A stretch of DNA of 15,551 nt from contig CAKUKJ010000014.1 of the NCBI GenBank assembly GCA_934662525.1, forward strand, positions 1-15,551. Direction: 5' to 3'. Positions 1 to 6,772 of this stretch are shown one piece after another (the stretch's first letter is position 1; the number at the start of each line of letters is the position of its first letter). The position numbers and the translations under genes are program-made. This DNA is from an uncultured Coriobacteriales bacterium (GTDB taxonomy: Bacteria > Actinomycetota > Coriobacteriia > Coriobacteriales > UMGS124). Below the pieces are notes generated by a model that worked only from the letters and a program-made list of their open reading frames with translations, was not told where the DNA came from and searched no databases.

Positions 1-177
1 TGCTGAGATGGTTTGCCGTGGAATCACTCCGAAGTACAGCGCGGATTCCGACGAGTTCGTTCTCGGACAAACGTGCATTTAGCTTATGGCTTGCGCCTTG
101 AAAAGTGGGTTGTTGATACTGGGTGCCCCGTTTTTTTAGTTGTGCGCTTGTCGTGGTTGCGATGCTCCCCCCGTTTC

Positions 178-1284
178 TCATATCTCTTCTTCTCGCAGGT
201 AATCCCTGAGCCTGGGGATGACGAAGCTGAGCTCGCCGCGGCGAGGCGACACTACCACGCCAGCGTCGAGCAACCGTCTGCGGTAAGACTGCACATGTCC
301 CTGAGATACCCCCAAGCGCGTTTGCAGGTCGGCGACGCGGGTGGGGCCGTCGTCGATTGCCATGGCCCGCAAAAACTCAATGTCGCCTCGCGAGAGCGGA
401 CGCAGCATTGCGAGAAAAACGTCCGAGTCAAGCTCGTCGAAAGCGGCATGGCATGCTTGGTTCAGGATGTCGTCGGTAATTTCCTGGCCTTCAGACGAGT
501 ATTCAACCAGATAGTACCCGATGAGCTGAAGGAGGTAGGGAAAGCCGCTCGTTGCACGGGCTGCTTTGTCCAGAACGACGTCGCTCACAATGCATCCGGC
601 CCGTGAGAATGCCGAAGCATAGTATGCGCGAACTGAGGCGATGGAGACCGGGCCGAGGTCTATCTTGTCGGCTCGGTTGAGGAAGGTCAACGTTTTTTCA
701 TTGAGCACTTCGGACAAGGCCGCCGGCAGGCCGGCCATGACAACGGCGATATTCTTTTCTTCGCCCACAAGCTCTTGATATGTTGTCGCCAGTTCTACGA
801 GGGGCGCACACGACGGTTCAACCTCGTCGATGAGGATGAGCACGCCCTTATCGGCTTCGGCCAGGCGGTCGCACAGCATTTCAAGTTTGACGCGAAAGCC
901 ATAGGCCTTGGCCACCTCCTCGGTGAACGTCAGCCCGAACGAGAAGCCAAGGGCACCGGCGGTGAAGCCCTGCACCGGAGGTTTTCTTTCTTTGACGTAT
1001 CGCCCGCCATCGCGTTGCAGTACGTCGAGCAGGGTGTCGAGCATCGTTTCGCCGCAGGTGATACGGGCAACGACATACCCCGCATCACTGGCTCGATCGG
1101 CGATTTCTAGCAGGAGCGCGGTTTTGCCCATGCCGCGTTGGCCCATGATGAGAGTCGCCCGCTCCTTGCTGCCTGGATAAGACGCCAGGTTGCTGTCCAG
1201 ATGTGCAAGCACATCGTCACGACCGACGATGCGGTCTGGGCGATTGCCGAATGCGGGGCGGAAAATTGGACGGGACTTTACCAT
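178..1284 (-). CDS. Orc1/Cdc6-like AAA family ATPase with C-terminal winged helix
   Basis: This is a 368-aa cytoplasmic P-loop ATPase. Walker A is GQRGMGKT (residues 48-55). Walker B is LILIDE (149-154), with D153 and E154 as the likely Mg-binding and catalytic acids. A GFPYLLQLIG segment in the second third resembles the sensor-2/lid region of Orc1/Cdc6-type bacterial ATPases. The last 75 residues look like a winged helix (a DGPTRVADLQTRLGVS helix-turn-helix followed by a short wing), so it probably binds DNA. The start at 1284 is supported by AGAGGAG six bases upstream. The gene stands alone on the minus strand and its upstream region carries the 10-bp repeat array, a plausible target for the protein itself (inference). 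Proteins of this type are widespread in Coriobacteriia and bifidobacteria, usually annotated only as ATP-binding protein. The fold is certain; the biological role is unknown. Confidence 0.9.
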   Translation of the reverse strand: MVKSRPIFRPAFGNRPDRIVGRDDVLAHLDSNLASYPGSKERATLIMGQRGMGKTALLLEIADRASDAGYVVARITCGETMLDTLLDVLQRDGGRYVKERKPPVQGFTAGALGFSFGLTFTEEVAKAYGFRVKLEMLCDRLAEADKGVLILIDEVEPSCAPLVELATTYQELVGEEKNIAVVMAGLPAALSEVLNEKTLTFLNRADKIDLGPVSIASVRAYYASAFSRAGCIVSDVVLDKAARATSGFPYLLQLIGYYLVEYSSEGQEITDDILNQACHAAFDELDSDVFLAMLRPLSRGDIEFLRAMAIDDGPTRVADLQTRLGVSQGHVQSYRRRLLDAGVVVSPRRGELSFVIPRLRDYLREEEI

Positions 1285-1310
1285 GAGACGCTCCTCTGGG
1301 ACGCTTTAAA

Positions 1311-1380
1311 CCTCCGTTATTCTCCGTTAAGTTCCGTTAAGTTCCGTTAAGTTCCGTTAAGTTCCGTTATTCTCCGTTAA
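1311..1380 (-). repeat. Seven tandem 10-bp repeats upstream of the AAA ATPase gene
   Basis: Read on the minus strand, the seven units run in the order A B C C C A B', where A is TTAACGGAGA, B is ATAACGGAAC, C is TTAACGGAAC and B' is ATAACGGAGG. The core TAACGGA is invariant. The 10-bp period places each core on nearly the same face of the helix. The array ends about 26 bases before the ATPase start codon, just upstream of its ribosome binding site. There are no spacers, so it is not CRISPR. It most resembles an iteron or multi-site operator for a DNA-binding protein, possibly the ATPase. A perfect 10-bp palindrome, GGCCATGGCC, lies 2 bases beyond the array at 1383-1392. The rest of the gap up to 1495 shows no gene. 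Confidence 0.95.
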
Positions 1381-1495
1381 AAGGCCATGGCCCCTCATGG
1401 GATCAAACTGTAAACGACCGTGAATCTCGTGCGCAATGCCTTGCCGCCGTCTTGCCTTGGTATGCTTCTTGGAAGGCCGCGCTGCTCCCACATCC

Positions 1496-2791
1496 CTACC
1501 TCTCGAACACCTCGGGCAGGCCGAGGAGGTCGCGCATGGAGTTCATGATGGAGTGCACGCCGCCTTTGGGCACTCGCACGGGGCGCATGACATACCGTTC
1601 GGGCACGGCATGTACCAGCACGTTTGCAGGCACATCGTCTTCCACGGTGATAGCCTTTGCACGGCAGATGGCTTGGCAGCACAGGCACTTCACACAGTCG
1701 GCAGGGTAATGGTCGACGCCGAAGGTGCCGTCTGCCTCGTCGAACTTGACGATGGCACCCGTGGGGCAGAACGTGGCGCACATGCGGCACGAGGTACATT
1801 TCTCGGGGTCGATGACGACGTGGCCCCACAGGCGCGTGCGGGCGGGCGTCGTGCTGTCGGCAGGGCCTTCGCCGAGTTCCGCCAGCGCGTCGAGCAGGCG
1901 CTCACGCCGGTCGGGCACGAAGTGGGGAAGCGTGCTATCTGCCATGACCTTGAGGCGCCAGGCCGGCCACCCTGCCTGCTCAAGCGGTGCGTCCTGCACT
2001 CCGCGGGCATCTGGTGTGGCGGCGCCTTCGGCCTCGTCGCGCCGCTCAAGCGGCGGGTCTTGTGGGGCGAGGTCGCGTGGAGCGGTGACGTCCCCGTTTT
2101 CACCAACACGGTCAGTCAGTGAGTCTTGCGGGCCACGGGCACCCGCTTCGCTTGCCGGCTCAATGCTCTCCGTGCTGCGCAGGTTCACATGGGCGTCGCT
2201 GCCCCAGAGGCGGAACAGGGTATTTGCCGTGTCGATGACGTCTTCGGCTACCGTCCGGCCTGGTTTGTGCTCGCATGTGTCGCATGTGCCGCAGATAAGT
2301 TCGATTTCGCGCGCTCCCCACGCCGCAAGCTGCACGAGGGCGGACTCGTCGATACGGCCCAGGCATGTGAGGCGCATCGACGAGTCCTGTTCTTGCAGGA
2401 ATACCCGTGCGCGCTCGCAAGCAATCGTGATTGTGCGTTCGCCCTCGCCCGTGGATTCCAAAGTGCCGTGCAGACGTGCGAGCAGCTCGGTGTCGTTGGG
2501 CTCGCGCGCCTCGAGGGCGCAGGTGGGGCAGGCGGTGGCGCACGTGCTGCATCCCACGCATTTGGCCTGGTCTATGGTAAGGGCCCTGGTACCCTCGTCA
2601 TAGGAGATGCAGCCCGACGTGCAGGCCTGCGCACACCGCAGGCATTCGGCGTTGCGGTTGCGCACAAGCAGGCAGCGCTCCTGGCGCACATGGACATGCT
2701 CGCTTTGCAGCGTCTGCAACGTCTTTGTCACGCTGGGCGCATCGGCCTGGCGTTCCCGGAGACGTGCGACGGCCCTCACCTGGCGGCTCAT
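1496..2791 (-). CDS. Polyferredoxin-like 4Fe-4S protein (four clusters plus Cys-rich middle domain)
   Basis: This is a 431-aa, probably cytoplasmic electron carrier. The N-terminal pair of cluster motifs uses C50, C53, C57, C61 and C78, C81, C84, C88. The C-terminal pair uses C332, C335, C338, C342 and C366, C369, C372, C376. The middle (about 120-180) has C125, C143 and a CGTCDTC motif (167-173) in a context resembling the MvhD/hydrogenase iron-sulfur subunit fold. A Pro/Asp/Glu-rich linker (about 205-285) contains imperfect repeats of a PQDPPLE-like motif. I place the start at 2791: it has GAGGAGGTG upstream and overlaps the stop of the preceding gene by 4 bp (ATGA), implying translational coupling. 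The same frame stays open to 3004, but that extension is shadow sequence. It is the last gene of the minus-strand accessory group; electron transfer to or from the molybdoenzyme is inferred from context. Confidence 0.88.
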   Translation of the reverse strand: MSRQVRAVARLRERQADAPSVTKTLQTLQSEHVHVRQERCLLVRNRNAECLRCAQACTSGCISYDEGTRALTIDQAKCVGCSTCATACPTCALEAREPNDTELLARLHGTLESTGEGERTITIACERARVFLQEQDSSMRLTCLGRIDESALVQLAAWGAREIELICGTCDTCEHKPGRTVAEDVIDTANTLFRLWGSDAHVNLRSTESIEPASEAGARGPQDSLTDRVGENGDVTAPRDLAPQDPPLERRDEAEGAATPDARGVQDAPLEQAGWPAWRLKVMADSTLPHFVPDRRERLLDALAELGEGPADSTTPARTRLWGHVVIDPEKCTSCRMCATFCPTGAIVKFDEADGTFGVDHYPADCVKCLCCQAICRAKAITVEDDVPANVLVHAVPERYVMRPVRVPKGGVHSIMNSMRDLLGLPEVFER

Positions 2792-4863
2792 GGGCGCACC
2801 TCCTCGGTGTCGAGGCCCATAGCGGCGATGAGGTCGCTGGGCGAGATGCGGGCGAGGCGCACCCCGTCGCGCATGAGGATGCGGTCTATCTTGAGGTCGA
2901 GACGCTCGGCCGCGAGAGCCTCCGTTTGGGTGAAGGCCGTCACAAGAAGGTTCTCTCGCGCGTGGCCTGCCGCCTCGTACACGCGGCGCAGGTCGGCCGC
3001 CCACAGGGCGCCCATGCGGTCGAGCGGCGTCTTTGTGGGGTCAAAATAGGCGTGCTTGGGGATGAACCCGTTGACGAATCCCGTGAGCACGACCGTTGTA
3101 TACGAGCGGCCATGGGCGTCGGCCAGGCTCCCGATGCGGACGGCCTCGGTGTCGCCCCCGGGGAAGCTGGGTTCGTACAGCGCGCCGAGAAGGTGGCCCA
3201 CCATGCCTGCGGCGTTTTGGGGGAGGAGGGGTTGGCTCGTATCGAGCAGGCCGAGCAAGTCAAGCATCTCGGAAGGGACGTCCTGCTTGCTTGGGCCGGA
3301 GTCAGCCTCTTGCGCCCCGAGCAAGTCCCAGGCTGCATCTACCAGCTCTTTTCCTGCGAGTCCGCTGAGTTTTGCCAAAGCTGCTTGCCCGGTGGCGAAT
3401 GCCTGGGCGATGCGCGCCAGGCTCGCCTCCTCTGCCGCGTCGAGCTCGCCGGCGCCTGCCTGGGGCAGGTTGCCGGTCTCGAGTGCCTCGAGCGCCTCGT
3501 AGAGCCCGAGGCCCTGCCGGGCGGCATATCGGCGCAGTGCGGCGAACCCAGGGTTCTCTGCCAGCCAATCGCCAAAACCGCACCAGCTGCGCCAAGCGAG
3601 CGCGTCCTGCGAATCGGCGGCCAGGGCGAGCAGGGTGAACAGGCGTGCCGTTTTACAGCGGCTCAAATCACGCGTGTCCCCGTTGAGGACGTGCGCGTTC
3701 GGCTTGCGAACGGAGCGGACGCCGCGCGCGGCCAGGCTATGGCTCAGCGACTTCGCCCACGCGCTGTTGGGCACGGCGAGATAGAAGTCGGCCGGGCTGG
3801 CCCCGGCGGCGACGGCGTCGGCAATATTTCGTGCGATGTACGCAAACTCGTCCTGCGGAGAGGGGAAGGCAAGGGCGCGTGCGTCGCCTGCATGGCCGCC
3901 GGTCGTGGCGGTGCGGCAGCCGTACCGCTCCGAGGCGTTGTCGTGATTCTCGTCTTGCGCGCCTGCCCTCGTGTATCCCTGCTCGCATTCTCGTGCTTCG
4001 GCTACGAGGGCCGCGCAGCACGCCTGAACTGGTCCGGCGTTCCGGCAGGTCCCAAGCCCGGTCACCTCTACGCCGTCTGCCTGGGCGAACTCCATCAAAC
4101 CCTGGGCGTAGGGGTACGCCTCGAACACCTCGCTCGTCGCCTCGGGGTCGCCCGTGACGACGAGGGCCTTGCGGGCGGCCAGCCTGGCCAGCTCCTGCGA
4201 GGCTTGGCTGAGCAGCTGGTAGTCGTCGACGAGAACGCAGTCGTACGAGGCCTCTTCGCATGACTGCGGGCTTGCGCGCAGCCAGTGCACGGCAAGGTTC
4301 GACAACTCGCAGGGCAGGATGCCGCCCGAGAAGGCGAGGCACTCCTTGATGAGGGCGTGCACCTGCAGCTCCTCGTCGGACACGAGCCAGGCAGGGTCGT
4401 CGTCGGCCAGCTCGGTCCAGCTGCGGTAGAAGAACTTGAGCATCTCGCGCAGGCGCTTGGGGCGCACCCCGCTCGCCTTCACGTCTTCAAGCAGGATGTT
4501 CTCCTCAAATGGCAGTAGCAACCGGGGCTTGCGGCCGCAGGCGGCCTGCGCACTGGGATTGCTGAGGATGCCGAGGGCAAGGGCCCGTGGGGTTGCGACG
4601 CGCACGCCCTGCGCGGCAAGCCCCGCCTCGTCGGTACCGAGGGCATGGGACAGGCGGGTCCTCAAAAAGTCTGCGGCCTCGGGCGAGGCGGCCAGGACGA
4701 GGACCTTTGAGGCACCCCGTTTGTCGAGGCTCAGCTCTTGTGCGCCGGCCGATGCCTGGCACCTCTGTCTTTCTGTATAGTCGGCCGCGCGCTGAACCAG
4801 GGCCTCGGTCTTGCCGCTCGCGGCCCCGCCCAATATGCATGCGCGCATCATGCTGTCTGCCAT
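2788..4863 (-). CDS. Degenerate UvrD/AdnAB-like SF1 helicase homologue
   Basis: This 691-aa protein keeps the frame of a UvrD/AdnAB-type helicase with eroded motifs. Walker A is GGAASGKT (12-19). A motif-Ia-like KVLVLAASPEAAD follows at 53-65. The Walker B region is VLVDDYQ (210-216), with Asp in place of the usual Glu. Motif III is reduced to VTGDPEATSEVF, lacking the usual Gln. The motif IV arginine may be R274. The DALAWRSW segment (420-427) matches the UvrD region preceding its 2B domain. Motif V has lost the HSAKGLE signature, and motif VI survives only as ENLLVTAF. ATP binding is plausible; processive unwinding is doubtful. The start at 4863 has AGGGGGA upstream and lies 11 bases after the TorD stop. 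Its presence in a molybdoenzyme operon is odd, and a truncated paralogue lies at 12564-13967. AddB-like or AdnA-like ancestry are alternatives. Confidence 0.85.
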   Translation of the reverse strand: MADSMMRACILGGAASGKTEALVQRAADYTERQRCQASAGAQELSLDKRGASKVLVLAASPEAADFLRTRLSHALGTDEAGLAAQGVRVATPRALALGILSNPSAQAACGRKPRLLLPFEENILLEDVKASGVRPKRLREMLKFFYRSWTELADDDPAWLVSDEELQVHALIKECLAFSGGILPCELSNLAVHWLRASPQSCEEASYDCVLVDDYQLLSQASQELARLAARKALVVTGDPEATSEVFEAYPYAQGLMEFAQADGVEVTGLGTCRNAGPVQACCAALVAEARECEQGYTRAGAQDENHDNASERYGCRTATTGGHAGDARALAFPSPQDEFAYIARNIADAVAAGASPADFYLAVPNSAWAKSLSHSLAARGVRSVRKPNAHVLNGDTRDLSRCKTARLFTLLALAADSQDALAWRSWCGFGDWLAENPGFAALRRYAARQGLGLYEALEALETGNLPQAGAGELDAAEEASLARIAQAFATGQAALAKLSGLAGKELVDAAWDLLGAQEADSGPSKQDVPSEMLDLLGLLDTSQPLLPQNAAGMVGHLLGALYEPSFPGGDTEAVRIGSLADAHGRSYTTVVLTGFVNGFIPKHAYFDPTKTPLDRMGALWAADLRRVYEAAGHARENLLVTAFTQTEALAAERLDLKIDRILMRDGVRLARISPSDLIAAMGLDTEEVRP

Positions 4864-4874
4864 ACGTCCCCCTG

Positions 4875-5552
4875 CTATTCCTCGCCGCTCAGCACTTCGT
4901 CGAGGAATGCCTCGTCCTCAGCCAAAAAACCGTCGGTGAGGTCGGCCAGGCCAAGGTAGAACTTGGTTTTTGCCAAGCGGCGCATGTCGGCGGTCATCAT
5001 TGGGGTCCAGGAGGCAAGGTGGTCCTCAAGGAAGTTCCTCTGCGTCTGCAGCAGCGTCGCAGCCTTGTCCTCGTCGCCTGCGCGCAGGGCGTCGGCGGTA
5101 CGTGCGCAAAGCACCTGCATGAACTCGAGCTCGGCGGCCACGTGGTCTTCGTTCTCGTCCCACTTGGGGTCTTTGTCCAGGCCGTAGGCGTGGTAGATGG
5201 CGAGCACCTCGTCGCGCGCCTCCTGCATCTTGAGGCGCTTCTCGGAGGTGTAGACGCTCTCGAAGGGGAAGGCGGCCGCATAGGAGTCCACGCCGTAGCC
5301 GATGAAGACGCGGGTGAAGTCCACGGCAAGCTCTGTCGTGCTGCGCTCGTCGATGTTGCTGAGATACTCTGCCAGCTGGCGGTACCCGGCGTTGGCTTTG
5401 GGCGAGCCGGTGGCGGCGGGGAAGCGCGTGGCATGCAGACCGTCGAGCAGCGGCTGGTCGACCTCCACGCGATACAGGCGTGCCAGCAGGGCGTAGGTCG
5501 AGTCGCGCTGTGCGCAGAGGTCGGCCAGGTCGTTGAGCATTTCGTTTGCCAT
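4875..5552 (-). CDS. TorD/DmsD-family molybdoenzyme maturation chaperone
   Basis: This is a 225-aa, all-helical cytoplasmic chaperone. Family features are the DFTRVF segment (78-83), the FPFESVY motif (95-101), EDHVAAELEFM (135-145), which is the conserved E-x-H-x(3)-EL-x-FM helix, and a C-terminal FLEDHLASW (174-182). TorD-family proteins bind the Tat signal peptide and the apo form of a specific molybdoenzyme until cofactor is inserted and export is licensed. The obvious client here is the Tat-exported enzyme at 7463-10579. The start at 5552 is supported by AAAGGAG eight bases upstream. Length is normal for the family. It sits between the winged-helix protein gene (23 bases upstream) and the helicase-like gene (11 bases downstream), so all three are probably cotranscribed. 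Confidence 0.93.
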   Translation of the reverse strand: MANEMLNDLADLCAQRDSTYALLARLYRVEVDQPLLDGLHATRFPAATGSPKANAGYRQLAEYLSNIDERSTTELAVDFTRVFIGYGVDSYAAAFPFESVYTSEKRLKMQEARDEVLAIYHAYGLDKDPKWDENEDHVAAELEFMQVLCARTADALRAGDEDKAATLLQTQRNFLEDHLASWTPMMTADMRRLAKTKFYLGLADLTDGFLAEDEAFLDEVLSGEE

Positions 5553-5575
5553 GGGGCGCTCCTTTGGGCTGAATC

Positions 5576-6436
5576 CTAGGCCTCGAGGTCGGCGAGAATC
5601 TCGCTGCTGGCCGGGTCATTTACGTGCTCGAGCTGGGCGAGGGCCTCGCGGCCGACTCCGGTCAGCTCCCAGGCCTTGCCGCCCCAGGTGAGCGCGTCGC
5701 ACTGGTTGAGCTTCTCCACAAAGCGCGACGAATAATACCGGGGCTTTTGCAGCAGGGGGTCGGCGTCGCAGGCCTTGGCTATCTGCTTTGCCGTGGCCCC
5801 GGCACCTGCGCTGCACAAGGTGAGGATGCGCTTGAAGATGGGCAGGTAGTCGCCCTCTTCCTCAAATAGCTTCTCGGTACGCCCCTCGGGGTCGTCGGCC
5901 GCAAGGACCTCCAGGCCCGCCTGCGTGGTGACCCAAAAGGCGGGCGGGGGCGTCTGGGGCTCCAGGTACTCGATGCCGTCCACCACAACGGTTTTGGGCT
6001 CGAGCTCAACCTCCTCGTAGGATTGCCCATCCTCGCCCACGCGCTCGATGGCGCCGGCGCGCTCGAGCAGCATGCAGAAGTCGTTGGCCGAGTACACGCT
6101 GTGGTCGCGCGTCTTGAGGTCGCAGATGAAGTCGGCCACCTCGCGCACGGGCTGTTTGTCGCGGCATTTGCGCAGGATTGCCAGGAGCGTCTTGCGCCTG
6201 ACGGCCATGTGGCCAAACAGCTCCGCCGTGCGCACGCTGGCGGGGCGCGCGTCGTACGCGGGCACGGGCTGCACCTCGGGGTGCTCGGCCTGCTTGAGGT
6301 TCGACCCGTCGCCCACGGGGAAGTCGACCTCCTCGTCGTCCTCGAAATCGATGTCGGCCAGCGGGTCGTAGCCCTCGTCGAAGGCGGCGTCGAGGTCGAG
6401 CTCGTCGATGCCTGTCGCCTTGGTTGTGTCTGCCAT
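5576..6436 (-). CDS. Acidic protein with two winged-helix-like segments, function unknown
   Basis: I do not recognise this 286-aa protein. The first 45 residues are strongly acidic (runs such as EDDEE) and look disordered. Residues about 68-180 and 195-270 each have a helix-helix-helix-wing pattern. The first contains LLAILRKC then ANDFCMLLERAGAIERV and ends FWVTTQAGLEVL. The second contains RILTLCSAG then SSRFVEKLNQCDALTW and ends WELTGVGREAL. The parallel endings suggest an internal duplication of a winged-helix module. The start at 6436 is chosen because AAGGAGGGG precedes it by nine bases; the frame is open 90 bases further upstream without a good ribosome binding site. No cofactor motif or signal peptide is visible. 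Its place before TorD suggests a role in expression or assembly of the molybdoenzyme. Whether it binds DNA or another protein cannot be told from sequence. Confidence 0.82.
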   Translation of the reverse strand: MADTTKATGIDELDLDAAFDEGYDPLADIDFEDDEEVDFPVGDGSNLKQAEHPEVQPVPAYDARPASVRTAELFGHMAVRRKTLLAILRKCRDKQPVREVADFICDLKTRDHSVYSANDFCMLLERAGAIERVGEDGQSYEEVELEPKTVVVDGIEYLEPQTPPPAFWVTTQAGLEVLAADDPEGRTEKLFEEEGDYLPIFKRILTLCSAGAGATAKQIAKACDADPLLQKPRYYSSRFVEKLNQCDALTWGGKAWELTGVGREALAQLEHVNDPASSEILADLEA

Positions 6437-6495
6437 ACGTGTTCCCCTCCTTGTTGGGGCGTGCACCCCGAATCCTCTGCTCTCTGCGCACATAT

Positions 6496-6533
6496 GGCGG
6501 CAATGGAAGCCGATCTCCGCCCCCATTGCCGCC
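6496..6533. repeat. 11-bp inverted repeat upstream of the winged-helix/TorD gene group
   Basis: GGCGGCAATGG (6496-6506) and CCATTGCCGCC (6523-6533) are perfect inverted copies separated by 16 bases. The repeat begins 60 bases before the start codon at 6436 on the minus strand. No T-run follows on either strand, so it is not a standard terminator. It could be an operator or a leader hairpin for the accessory gene group. Confidence 0.7.
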
Positions 6534-6556
6534 CAATCTACGCAGCCCCCTCCTCA

Positions 6557-6593
6557 GCGGGCGAGGTTCTGCAACCTCCACTAAAGGCGGGTT
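6557..6593. repeat. Partial copy (one end only) of the hairpin repeat element
   Basis: GCGGGCGAG (6557-6565), followed by a gttctgcaacc segment and CACTAAA, matches the right end of the two complete elements next to it. Those read GCGCATCAG or GCGGACGAG and then gttccgcaac; the one at 6655-6687 also shares CACTAAA. No matching left arm is seen upstream, so this appears to be the remnant of a third, decayed unit. Confidence 0.6.
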
Positions 6594-6663
6594 CTGATGC
6601 GCAAGGCGTGCGAAGGCGATGTGTACTGGAGTACATGAGCCTTCGCAGAACGCGGCGCATCAG
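6594..6663. repeat. Hairpin repeat element, copy 1
   Basis: This is a nested hairpin. The outer stem is CTGATGCGC (6594-6602) with GCGCATCAG (6655-6663). GCG (6606-6608) can pair with CGC (6651-6653), leaving a GAA bulge. The second stem is TGCGAAGGC (6609-6617) with GCCTTCGCA (6639-6647). The third stem is TGTACT (6622-6627) with AGTACA (6630-6635), closed by GG. An internal loop of GATG against TGA separates the second and third stems. A right flank, gttccgcaacc, is shared with the other copies. It lies between the ferredoxin subunit gene and the winged-helix gene. A REP/BIME-like repeat or a structured RNA would both fit. Confidence 0.9.
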
Positions 6664-6690
6664 GTTCCGCAACCCACTAAAACGCGGGTT

Positions 6691-6761
6691 CTCGTCCGCA
6701 AGGCGTCGGGAGGCGATGCGTACTAGATGTACGTGAGCCTCCCGAGAACGCAGCGGACGAG
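6691..6761. repeat. Hairpin repeat element, copy 2
   Basis: This has the same architecture as copy 1, displaced by 97 bp. The outer stem is CTCGTCCGC (6691-6699) with GCGGACGAG (6753-6761). The second stem is TCGGGAGGC (6706-6714) with GCCTCCCGA (6737-6745). The tip stem is CGTAC (6719-6723) with GTACG (6729-6733) and a 5-base loop. The loops AAGGCG, GATG, TGA and GAACGC are identical to copy 1. The stems differ at seven positions, and each time the partner base changes too. The element ends 11 bases before the stop of the ferredoxin subunit gene at 6773, where it may stabilise or terminate the molybdoenzyme transcript. Confidence 0.9.
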
Positions 6762-6772
6762 GTTCCGCAACG

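Noticed and set aside
129..138. T-run after a short GGG/CCC inverted repeat as a terminator
   Set aside because: The possible stem is only three base pairs with a two-base loop, too weak to support a call.
13..606. 197-codon plus-strand open frame at the window start
   Set aside because: Most of it is antisense to the AAA ATPase and the translation resembles no family. Positions 1-177 alone give no supportable gene.
1311..1380. Repeat array as a CRISPR
   Set aside because: The units are 10 bp and directly joined, with no spacers and no cas genes nearby.
1436..2122. Plus-strand open frames opposite the polyferredoxin gene
   Set aside because: The minus strand encodes four spaced cysteine motifs, so the plus-strand frames are shadows.
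2792..3004. 71-codon N-terminal extension of the polyferredoxin
   Set aside because: It overlaps the end of the helicase-like gene extensively, is Arg/Pro-rich shadow sequence, and the downstream ATG has a strong ribosome binding site with a 4-bp stop-start overlap.
2725..4263. 512-codon open frame on the plus strand opposite the helicase-like gene
   Set aside because: It is antisense to a gene with recognisable motifs and a paralogue in the window, and its translation has no family features.
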